A stretch of 8,665 nt of DNA from Propionibacteriaceae bacterium (lineage in GTDB: Bacteria > Actinomycetota > Actinomycetes > Propionibacteriales > Propionibacteriaceae), in contig JAIRRM010000104.1 of assembly GCA_031255975.1 (NCBI GenBank), forward strand, positions 1-8,665, written 5' to 3'. Under the pieces are notes generated by a model. The model was not told where the DNA came from and made no database searches. It saw only the letters and a program-made list of their open reading frames with translations. A program made the position numbers and the translations under genes. Shown here piece by piece: positions 1 through 5,195 of this stretch. Position 1 is the first letter of the stretch, and each line of letters opens with the position of its first letter.

Positions 1-1
1 G

Positions 2-1741
2 GAGGTGCTCTTCTCGGGCATCCCGCTCGACCAGATGTCGGTGTCGATGACCATGAACGGCGCGGTGTTGCCGGTTCTGGCCCTCTACATCGTCGCTGCT
101 GAAGAGCAGGGTGTGAAGCTGGAGCAGTTGGCTGGCACGATCCAGAACGACATCCTCAAGGAGTTCATGGTTCGTAACACCTACATCTATCCGCCGACGC
201 CTTCCATGCGGGTCATCGCCGACATCTTCGCGTTCACTTCGACCAACATGCCGAAGTACAACTCGATCTCGATCTCGGGTTACCACATGCAGGAAGCCGG
301 TGCCACCGCCGACATTGAGATGGCCTACACGCTGGCCGATGGTGTCGAATATGTGCGCGCTGGCAAGTCGGTCGGCCTCGATGTCGATAAGTTCGCGCCG
401 CGACTGTCCTTCTTCTGGGGCATCGGCATGAACTACTTCATGGAGATTGCCAAGCTGCGGGCCGCGCGTCTGCTGTGGGCCAAGCTGCTGAAGTCCGAAG
501 GTGCCAAGGATCCGAAGTCGATGAGCCTGCGTACCCATTCGCAGACCTCCGGCTGGTCGCTCACCGCTCAGGATGTGTTCAACAACGTTGGCCGTACCTG
601 CATCGAGGCTCTCGGTGCAACGCAGGGTCACACGCAGTCGTTGCACACCAACGCGCTGGACGAGGCAATCGCCCTCCCGACCGATTTCTCGGCTCGTATC
701 GCCCGCAACACCCAGCTGTTCATTCAGCAGGAGTCGGGCACCTGCCGTACGATCGATCCTTGGGGCGGCTCGGCGTACGTCGAGTACCTCACCAACCAGC
801 TCGCTCACCGCGGCTGGCAGCACATCCAAGAGGTCGAGCAGGCCGGCGGTATGGCCAAGGCCATCGAGCAGGGCATCCCGAAGATGCGCATCGAGGAGTC
901 TGCGGCTCGCACCCAGGCCCGTATCGACAGCGGCAAGCAGGTCGTGCTCGGTGTCAACCAGTACAAGGTCGACGACGACATCGTCCCCGAGGTGCTGAAG
1001 GTTGACAACGCCTCCGTGCGCGAGCAGCAGATCGCCAAGTTGGAGCGGCTACGCGCCAACCGTAGCCAGGACGAGGTCACCGAGAAGTTGGAGCGCATCA
1101 CTTGGTGTGCCGCCAACCCCGATCCGACCGATCCTGACCGCAACCTGTTGAAGGTCACCGTGGACGCCATGCGTGCGCGCGCTTCACTGGGCGAGGTCTC
1201 GGACGCTCTGGAGAAGGTGTTCGGTCGTTACACGGCTCAGATCCGTACCATCAGCGGCGTGTTCTCCGCTGAGGTGGGCGCTGATCCGAAGGTCGCCGAG
1301 GCCAAGCAACTCGTTGAGGATTTCGCCACTAAGACTGGCCGTCGTCCGCGCATCCTGGTTGCCAAGATGGGCCAAGACGGTCACGACCGTGGCCAGAAGG
1401 TCGTCTCGACCGGCTTCGCCGATCTCGGCTTCGATGTCGATGTGGGCCCGCTGTTCCAGACGCCGGAGGAGACGGCTCGCCAGGCCATCGATGGTGACGT
1501 TCACGTTGTGGGCGCGTCCTCGCTGGCAGCCGGCCACCTGTTCCTGATCCCTGCGCTGCGCAAGGCACTCGATGCCGAGGGTGGCCAGGACATCATGATC
1601 ACCGTGGGTGGCGTCATCCCGGAGCAGGACTTCGCCGAGCTGTACGCAGGTGGCGCGGATGCGATCTACCCGCCTGGTACCGTCATCGCTGAGTCCGCTA
1701 TCGACCTGATGCACAAGCTGGATGCGAAGTTCGCCTCCTGA
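2..1741 (+). CDS. mutB: Methylmalonyl-CoA mutase large (catalytic) subunit, 5'-truncated by window edge
   Basis: Adenosylcobalamin-dependent isomerase interconverting (R)-methylmalonyl-CoA and succinyl-CoA, the key step of propionate formation or use; cytosolic, normally a heterodimer with MutA. The open frame runs in from the left edge and gives about 579 residues of a usual ~728. Counting from the ATG-equivalent codon at position 5 and adding 150 puts known residues in place: Q197 and R207 (substrate/CoA contacts), Y243-H244 in [10 protein letters not shown] (active site), K604, D608 and H610 in [10 protein letters not shown] (lower axial cobalt ligand), S655 in the SxL motif and G685-G686 in the third cobalamin motif. 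The TIM barrel occupies the first ~400 residues and the B12-binding Rossmann domain the last ~140. All catalytic and cofactor residues are intact, so the gene looks functional. It ends in TGA 40 nt before a strong intrinsic terminator. MutA should lie just left of the window (inference). Confidence 0.98.
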   Translation, partial: EVLFSGIPLDQMSVSMTMNGAVLPVLALYIVAAEEQGVKLEQLAGTIQNDILKEFMVRNTYIYPPTPSMRVIADIFAFTSTNMPKYNSISISGYHMQEAGATADIEMAYTLADGVEYVRAGKSVGLDVDKFAPRLSFFWGIGMNYFMEIAKLRAARLLWAKLLKSEGAKDPKSMSLRTHSQTSGWSLTAQDVFNNVGRTCIEALGATQGHTQSLHTNALDEAIALPTDFSARIARNTQLFIQQESGTCRTIDPWGGSAYVEYLTNQLAHRGWQHIQEVEQAGGMAKAIEQGIPKMRIEESAARTQARIDSGKQVVLGVNQYKVDDDIVPEVLKVDNASVREQQIAKLERLRANRSQDEVTEKLERITWCAANPDPTDPDRNLLKVTVDAMRARASLGEVSDALEKVFGRYTAQIRTISGVFSAEVGADPKVAEAKQLVEDFATKTGRRPRILVAKMGQDGHDRGQKVVSTGFADLGFDVDVGPLFQTPEETARQAIDGDVHVVGASSLAAGHLFLIPALRKALDAEGGQDIMITVGGVIPEQDFAELYAGGADAIYPPGTVIAESAIDLMHKLDAKFAS

Positions 1742-1750
1742 GTGAATCCG

Positions 1751-1769
1751 GTCGGGGTGTGTCCCCGGC
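1751..1769 (+). other. Small hairpin just after the mutB stop
   Basis: A 7-bp stem with one G-T wobble (1751-1757 with 1763-1769) and a 5-nt loop, GTCGGGG/TGTGT/CCCCGGC. It starts 10 nt after the mutB stop and 12 nt before the main terminator. There is no T-run, so it is more likely an mRNA 3'-end stabiliser or terminator helper than a terminator itself. Confidence 0.4.
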
Positions 1770-1780
1770 AATCAAGCGTC

Positions 1781-1812
1781 AAAAGGCGCGGGGTTTGTTC
1801 CCCGCGCCTTTT
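1781..1812 (+). terminator. Rho-independent terminator of the mutB transcript
   Basis: A perfect 13-bp inverted repeat, AAAAGGCGCGGGG (1781-1793) and CCCCGCGCCTTTT (1800-1812), with a 6-nt loop TTTGTT. The GC-rich core is flanked by A4 and T4, so it could work in both directions. It lies 40 nt downstream of the mutB stop and should separate mutB from the downstream small genes. Confidence 0.9.
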
Positions 1813-1891
1813 GCGCGTCTCTGCCGGGCGGCGAAGCCACCCGCGCCAGCCGCGGGGTTTGCGCGTCTCTGCCGGGCGGCGAAGCCACCCG
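1810..1891. repeat. Two 34-bp identical direct repeats, 48-bp period
   Basis: The 34-bp unit starting TTTGCGCGTCTCTGCCGGGC occurs at 1810-1843 and again, base for base, at 1858-1891, with a 14-bp spacer. Each unit holds an imperfect hairpin GGGCGGC-GAA-GCCACCC with one mismatch, as in REP-type extragenic palindromes. The first copy begins inside the T-tract of the mutB terminator. Open frames can be drawn across it (reading RLCRAAKPP twice), but they have no credible start and are explained by the repeat. The function is unknown. Confidence 0.85.
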
Positions 1892-1921
1892 TGTGGGTTG
1901 TGGCCGAAACCGAGCCGAATC

Positions 1922-1951
1922 TGGCAAGATGCGACTGGAGTTGTTGAGAGG
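1922..1951 (+). promoter_or_regulatory. Possible extended -10 and ribosome binding site for the 1958 gene
   Basis: TGG-CAAGAT at 1922-1930 resembles an extended -10 element, and GAGAGG at 1946-1951 is a Shine-Dalgarno sequence 6 nt before the ATG at 1958. The ribosome site is convincing. The promoter is weak: the nearest -35-like sequence (TTGTGG, 1898-1903) is 21 nt away, which is too far. A separate promoter is expected because the mutB terminator lies upstream. Confidence 0.35.
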
Positions 1952-1957
1952 TTTTAG

Positions 1958-2338
1958 ATGACAGAGTTTGCACCTGAAGAACTGAGCGAGGCCCGCCGCG
2001 CGATATTGTCCCTGCGTAACAAATCGGAAAAAGCGTCGGGCAAATTGAAGGCGAACACCTGGCAAGGCTGCCTGGTGGCAAACGTTGTGAAAGCGTCTGA
2101 TGTCGCCTTGAGCCTGATGAACGCAGAGACGACCCCGTCGTTTGAGCGCGACACACTCCACGAAGCGGCAGCCGTCCTTCAGGACGTACTCCGCCGCGCC
2201 GAGGAAGTCATCGCTAAGTTCGCGGTGGGGACTTCGCAGCATACGCTACAGCAGAACAGAATCGCCGCCCTGAAAATCGCATTGGCGCTTGTCGCAGCGG
2301 AAGCAGAGAAAAGTGACGACGAACGCTCACGTACCTAA
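1958..2338 (+). CDS. Hypothetical 126-residue helical protein with internal duplication
   Basis: I do not recognise a named family or function. The ATG has a good ribosome site (GAGAGG, 6-nt spacing) and the frame is clean to TAA. The protein has no signal peptide, membrane segment or obvious catalytic motif; it is charged and alanine/leucine-rich, so probably soluble and helical. Residues 4-57 and 62-115 align without gaps at an offset of 58, with 16 of 54 positions identical: F4/F62, L9/L67, E11/E69, A12/A70, E24/E82, K29/K87, T34/T92, Q36/Q94, L39/L97, N42/N100, A46/A104, A50/A108, L51/L109, L53/L111, A56/A114 and E57/E115. It is therefore a tandem duplication of a ~54-residue helical unit built on the pattern EK...KL..-T-x-Q-xx-L-xx-N...A...AL.L..AE. 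The codons include more A/T-ending choices than in mutB, consistent with low expression or different ancestry. It lies between mutB and the degenerate B12-domain gene, same strand, 207 bp from the latter, so it is probably not tightly co-transcribed. Confidence 0.8.
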   Translation: MTEFAPEELSEARRAILSLRNKSEKASGKLKANTWQGCLVANVVKASDVALSLMNAETTPSFERDTLHEAAAVLQDVLRRAEEVIAKFAVGTSQHTLQQNRIAALKIALALVAAEAEKSDDERSRT

Positions 2339-2532
2339 GTGGAGAATGTGCCGAGAACATGACCGGGGTGCCGTCATCGCTTCATCGCGCGAATCCGTAC
2401 GTAACCCCCGGTGGCAAAGCAGTTCCGTTCAGCTGGCTGCGAGCAGCTTCAGCCCCGGTCAGCGAGCCCACCCCCCGGTCACCCGACGGGCGCGCGTCAC
2501 GGATAACGTGTATTCACCGCCCGACGGCCCGA

Positions 2533-2546
2533 TAGGATAGCCAGCG
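2533..2546 (+). promoter_or_regulatory. Putative TAGGAT -10 box giving a leaderless GTG start
   Basis: TAGGAT at 2533-2538 fits the actinobacterial TANNNT -10 consensus and ends 7 nt before the GTG at 2546, so transcription would begin at the start codon itself. The same AGGA could instead act as a weak Shine-Dalgarno sequence (8-nt spacing), but then a different promoter would be needed. No clear -35 box is visible. Confidence 0.45.
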
Positions 2547-3040
2547 TGAAAAACAGCGCAGCCCAAATGGAAGAAGCGCGCGGTATCGTGGAGGGGTTCG
2601 CCGCACAGGCCGGGCGTCGCCCCCGCGTCCTGGTCGCCGAGTTGAGTGACGACAACGACAGCCGCCTCCAGGGTGTCGCGGCGCAGGATCTGGGTGAGGC
2701 CGATCCAAACCAGAAAATCGTCGCCACCGGATTTGCCGATCTCGGCTTCGATGTCGATGTCGGCCCACGGTGTCAGTTGCCGGAGCGAGCGGCGATGCAA
2801 GCTATCGACGGGGACGTGCATGTCGTGGCGCTGGTGGCGGTGGAGGGCTCTGCGGGCGGCGAAGTTGCCGAGCTACGCAAGGTGCTCGGTGCCGGAGGGG
2901 CGGATGACATAATGGTGGTCGCCACGGATTCCATCGCCCAGGAATCAGGGGTCGCTCTCGACGCGGTGTTCTGCCTCGGCGATCCGATCGCCTCGCTGGT
3001 TGTCACCCTGATGCCCGAGATCTCCGCCCGGTTTGCGTAG
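2546..3040 (+). CDS. Stand-alone degenerate cobalamin-binding domain, paralogue of the mutB C-terminus
   Basis: The 164-residue product aligns with the last ~145 residues of MutB: GRRPR(V/I)LVA at residues 23-31, then residues 56-94 with 31 of 39 identical, including the run [14 protein letters not shown] (61-74) and [10 protein letters not shown] (85-94), then weaker matches (LRK 110-112, DIM 121-123, ARF near the end). The Rossmann-type scaffold is kept but every cobalamin motif is lost. DxHxxG has become D36-N-D-S-R-L41, so the cobalt-ligating His is Asp38. A 14-residue insertion follows (about 42-55). SxL has become VAV, and the GG pair is replaced around ATDS. It should not bind B12 in the usual base-off mode (inference). 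The frame is intact and in-frame despite this divergence, which argues for a used protein rather than a dead fragment. Start: GTG at 2546, preferred for its TAGGAT box; ATG at 2567 (residue 8) is an alternative that keeps all homology. meaB follows after 126 bp. A role as a mutase or MeaB modulator is possible but unproven. Confidence 0.85.
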   Translation: MKNSAAQMEEARGIVEGFAAQAGRRPRVLVAELSDDNDSRLQGVAAQDLGEADPNQKIVATGFADLGFDVDVGPRCQLPERAAMQAIDGDVHVVALVAVEGSAGGEVAELRKVLGAGGADDIMVVATDSIAQESGVALDAVFCLGDPIASLVVTLMPEISARFA

Positions 3041-3078
3041 TCTGGTGGCCACGGGTCGCAGCACGGCGTATGTCCCGG

Positions 3079-3104
3079 TAAGCTAGGTGCAGGCAACGGT
3101 GCCT
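3079..3104 (+). promoter_or_regulatory. Weak -10-like box and small hairpin upstream of meaB
   Basis: TAAGCT at 3079-3084 fits TANNNT and would place a transcript start near 3091, giving a leader of about 76 nt. A 5-bp hairpin AGGCA-ACGG-TGCCT lies at 3091-3104. Neither is strong; meaB may instead be read through from the gene at 2546, as no terminator is visible between them. Confidence 0.25.
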
Positions 3105-3151
3105 ACGCGATACGGGGATGCCTGCCGTACACATTTTCGCACTTCAGAACT

Positions 3152-3156
3152 GGAGG
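3152..3156 (+). promoter_or_regulatory. meaB ribosome binding site
   Basis: GGAGG with 10-nt spacing to the ATG at 3167. This is the strongest Shine-Dalgarno sequence in the window. It fixes the upstream start of meaB and so supports the N-terminal extension being translated. Confidence 0.8.
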
Positions 3157-3166
3157 TCGTGCCCAT

Positions 3167-4336
3167 ATGACACAGCCCAACGACCATGGTGACCTGAAAT
3201 GGGGCGAGGAGTACAAGCCGGAATGGGGCGAATGGCAGTCCACCGTGCAGGCGGGTGGGCAACGCGATGCGTCCCAGCTTGAAGCCGCCAAGCAGTTGGT
3301 GAACGGGCGCATCATGGGCCGCAGCGAGCAGATGACCATCGCCGAGTTGGCCGTGAAGGTACGGGAGGGTTCCCGACGGCATCTGGCCCGCGCTATCACG
3401 CTGGTGGAGTCCAGCCGAGTCGATGACCGCGCTCAGGCGTACGAACTGTTACGCGAGTTCCGTCGGCTCGGGCCGGTGGGCCCGCCTGCGGTGCGGGTTG
3501 GCGTCACGGGTGTGCCCGGAGCCGGTAAATCCACATTCATCGACGCACTGGGCGTGAAACTCATCGAACAGGGGCACAAGGTGGCGGTGCTGGCGGTTGA
3601 TCCGTCATCGTCCAAATCCGGTGGTTCGGTGCTGGGGGATCGTACCCGGATGGCGGCTTTGGCGGTTTCCGACAACGCGTTCATCCGCCCTTCGCCGTCT
3701 GGAAACCACCTGGGCGGTGTCGCCCGTGCCACCCGCGAAGCGATGTTGGTGGCCGAGGCCGCCGGTTACGACGTGGTGCTCATCGAGACGGTGGGCGTCG
3801 GTCAGTCTGAGGTGGCGGTGGCCGGAATGGTTGACACCTTCCTACTGGTCACGCTGGCCCGCGCCGGTGACCAGTTGCAGGGCATCAAGAAGGGCATCCT
3901 GGAGATGGCCGACGTGATAAGTGTCAACAAGGCTGACGGCGACAACGAGGCGGCGTCACGAGTGGCGGCGCGCGAACTGAAAAGCGCCATGAAACTGATC
4001 AACTCGGCTCCGAACGCGCGGGTGCCAGAGGTGCTCACTTCGTCCAGCTACACCGGCATCGGCCTCATGGAGGTATGGGAGGCGGTGCTGGAGCACCGCG
4101 AGCATCTTCAGCAATCCGGTGGTTTGGATCGGCGCCGCGCCGTGCAGCAGCGCGACTGGATGTGGTCGCTCATCGATGGCACCCTGCTAGATACACTGCG
4201 GCAACTGCCGGTCGTCCGGAATCGCAAGGCCGAGTTCGAGCGGCTGGTGATGTCCGGCGATCTCAGCGCGGTGGACGCCGCCGAGCAGGTGCTGGAACTC
4301 TTTGGCGCGAATGTGCCGCAAACCTGGTTGAGTTAG
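3167..4336 (+). CDS. meaB: MeaB/ArgK-family GTPase, methylmalonyl-CoA mutase chaperone
   Basis: A G3E-family P-loop GTPase that, in characterised homologues, binds methylmalonyl-CoA mutase, gates adenosylcobalamin delivery and protects or rescues the enzyme from inactivation; cytosolic. Visible motifs: Walker [10 protein letters not shown] (115-123), the switch/Mg region [11 protein letters not shown] with D145, [10 protein letters not shown] (206-215, switch region), and the base-specificity motif NKAD (254-257). The C-terminal ~70 residues (RDWMW through LELFG) match the helical dimerisation arm. The core family sequence starts only near residue 56 ([13 protein letters not shown]). The first ~55 residues are an extension with three tryptophans (W12, W20, W23) in [13 protein letters not shown], making the protein 389 residues against a usual ~310-340. 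The GGAGG site at 3152 supports the long start; ATGs at residues 50 and 56 lack such a site. Linkage to mutB supports the mutase-chaperone role over the old ArgK label. Confidence 0.96.
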   Translation: MTQPNDHGDLKWGEEYKPEWGEWQSTVQAGGQRDASQLEAAKQLVNGRIMGRSEQMTIAELAVKVREGSRRHLARAITLVESSRVDDRAQAYELLREFRRLGPVGPPAVRVGVTGVPGAGKSTFIDALGVKLIEQGHKVAVLAVDPSSSKSGGSVLGDRTRMAALAVSDNAFIRPSPSGNHLGGVARATREAMLVAEAAGYDVVLIETVGVGQSEVAVAGMVDTFLLVTLARAGDQLQGIKKGILEMADVISVNKADGDNEAASRVAARELKSAMKLINSAPNARVPEVLTSSSYTGIGLMEVWEAVLEHREHLQQSGGLDRRRAVQQRDWMWSLIDGTLLDTLRQLPVVRNRKAEFERLVMSGDLSAVDAAEQVLELFGANVPQTWLS

Positions 4337-4348
4337 GCCATCGCCTAA
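4333..4348 (+). other. Hairpin spanning the meaB stop codon
   Basis: A perfect 6-bp stem TTAGGC (4333-4338) / GCCTAA (4343-4348) with a 4-nt loop includes the TAG stop at 4334-4336. There is no T-run, so it is not a complete terminator; it may protect the mRNA 3' end or be chance. Confidence 0.35.
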
Positions 4349-4675
4349 GACCAGGCCGGGGGCAGAATGCGGTTGCCCAGTCTTTGATCGCCTGGTGGGT
4401 TGCCGTGTGGTGTGCCACCGGTGCGGTGCCGAGAGGTTTTACTGGCTGACCTTGCCAGGGTCGGCATTTGATTTCGGTGGACGGTTTGCGTCGGTAGGGG
4501 TGCGTCTGCCGTAGGTTTCGATGGTATGTAACCGGCTACCCAACTAACCCGAACTCGGTCTGTAGCGCGTAGCTGATGCGCCGCACTTCGACGGGGCTCA
4601 GTAAGCTACCCGCGTATCCCGTTCCCATTTACATCAACTTGCCGTACCGCGTTTCGATGGGGCTCAGTAAGCTGC
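4337..4675. other. 339-bp convergent intergenic region, no gene seen
   Basis: Between the meaB stop and the rnhA stop I see no credible coding frame on either strand and no tRNA-like structure. The left third holds the stop-codon hairpin and a terminator candidate (4445-4474). The right half holds three degenerate copies of a REP-like repeat. Nothing specific is visible at about 4350-4440 apart from a short inverted repeat around GTGGTGTGCCAC. Confidence 0.7.
4445..4474 (+). terminator. Probable meaB Rho-independent terminator
   Basis: GGCTGACCTT can pair with AGGGTCGGC (4445-4453 with 4457-4465): 9 bp including two G-T wobbles, loop GCC, followed by ATTTGATTT (4466-4474) as a broken U-tract. 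It lies 108 nt after the meaB stop, in the right orientation. It is weaker than the mutB terminator. Confidence 0.5.
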
Positions 4676-4676
4676 T
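4511..4676. repeat. Three degenerate REP-like repeat copies, 66-70 bp apart
   Basis: The two best copies are 4581-4610 and 4647-4676 (25 of 30 identical), sharing TTCGA(C/T)GGGGCTCAGTAAGCT. A third, partial copy at about 4511-4540 shares GTTTCGATGG...GTAA...GCTACC. The TTCGA cores lie at 4517, 4587 and 4653, so the spacing is regular. The last copy touches the rnhA stop codon. The type recalls extragenic repeats with TTTCGA...GCTCA cores that I believe are common in Actinobacteria; the function is unknown. Confidence 0.65.
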
Positions 4677-5140
4677 CACCTAGCGAACCCCGGCCCGGTG
4701 TTCGCGGCGACACCCTGTTGGTAGGCGGAGGCGGCGGCGCGGGCCAACGTATCGGCGGCCTCGTTGAGTGCATGTCCGTTGTGGCCTTTCACCCACTCCA
4801 GCCGAACCGTACGTCCGCGCAACGCCAAATCGAGTTCTTGCACCAGATCGGCGTTCAGTACGGGTTTCCCGTCCGCCTTGCGCCAACCCTTCGCCCGCCA
4901 CCCCCGTAGCCATTTGGTAGCGATGTTGATGACGTACTGAGAATCGCAAAGAATGAGCAGCCGTTCCTGCGGTAGATGTGCGGTGGCATGTAGCAGGTCG
5001 ATTACGGCGGTGAGTTCGCCACGGTTATTGGTGCTCTCCGGCCAGCCGCCGGCGGCCCAACTGGTGTCGTCGATGTACCAGGCCCAACCGGCGGGGCCGG
5101 GGTTGCCGAGCGAGGAACCATCGGCGGCGGCTGTTATCAC
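4676..5140 (-). CDS. rnhA: Ribonuclease HI
   Basis: Type 1 RNase H, which cuts the RNA strand of RNA-DNA hybrids (R-loops, Okazaki primers); cytosolic, Mg-dependent. The 154-residue length matches the E. coli enzyme (155). The whole catalytic set is visible: D7 in [11 protein letters not shown]42 in [10 protein letters not shown]66 in CDSQYVI, H120 in WVKGHNGH and D130 in [11 protein letters not shown]. The basic handle region is present ([19 protein letters not shown], 76-94), as in canonical RNase HI. The start is GTG at 5140, 54 bp from the divergent metG, with no clear Shine-Dalgarno sequence. The gene ends in TGA at a REP-like repeat and converges on meaB. Confidence 0.96.
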   Translation of the reverse strand: MITAAADGSSLGNPGPAGWAWYIDDTSWAAGGWPESTNNRGELTAVIDLLHATAHLPQERLLILCDSQYVINIATKWLRGWRAKGWRKADGKPVLNADLVQELDLALRGRTVRLEWVKGHNGHALNEAADTLARAAASAYQQGVAANTGPGFAR

Positions 5141-5146
5141 CCGCTT

Positions 5147-5155
5147 ATTCTCGCA
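5147..5155 (-). promoter_or_regulatory. Putative extended -10 for rnhA, leaderless GTG
   Basis: On the minus strand, TGC-GAGAAT (5155 down to 5147) resembles an extended -10 element and ends 6 nt before the GTG at 5140. With no Shine-Dalgarno sequence visible, the mRNA would be leaderless. It lies in the 54-bp gap shared with the divergent metG promoter. Confidence 0.35.
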
Positions 5156-5181
5156 GATGAGCCGTCACCAGAACCACAAGG

Positions 5182-5195
5182 TAGGCTTGGGGCCA
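5182..5195 (+). promoter_or_regulatory. Putative TAGGCT -10 box giving a leaderless metG start
   Basis: TAGGCT at 5182-5187 fits TANNNT and ends 7 nt before the metG ATG at 5195, the same spacing as at 2533-2546. No properly placed Shine-Dalgarno sequence is seen (AAGG at 5178-5181 is 13 nt from the ATG). No good -35 is visible. Confidence 0.5.

Noticed and set aside
1184..1771. 195-residue open frame antisense to mutB
   Set aside because: It mirrors high-GC mutB codons, has no ribosome site, and starts inside the mutB terminator region; a shadow frame.
1742..1957. Short frames reading RLCRAAKPP twice after mutB
   Set aside because: The repeated peptide is only the translation of the 34-bp DNA repeat; there is no ribosome site and a terminator lies inside the frame.
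2848..2864. CTCTGC-GGGCGGCGAAG in the degenerate B12-domain gene resembles the 34-bp repeat (CTCTGCC-GGGCGGCGAAG), at the lost SxL motif
   Set aside because: It is 17 bases with a 1-nt gap in GC-rich DNA, the gene aligns with mutB in length here, and the match does not extend; chance is the simpler explanation.
2546..3040. Reading this gene as a frameshifted pseudogene fragment of mutB
   Set aside because: The frame is uninterrupted over 164 codons, its insertion is a multiple of three, and start and stop bracket exactly one domain.
3041..3166. Possible cobalamin riboswitch upstream of meaB, prompted by GCAACGGT and a short hairpin
   Set aside because: No B12 box (AGYCAGGAGACCTGCC type) or the surrounding conserved helices can be found; only a 5-bp hairpin is present.
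4075..4449. 124-residue frame overlapping the meaB 3' end
   Set aside because: It lies in another frame of meaB, has no ribosome site and runs into non-coding DNA.
4511..4676. CRISPR-like array
   Set aside because: The three copies are degenerate, there are no cas genes, and the repeats are only partly conserved.
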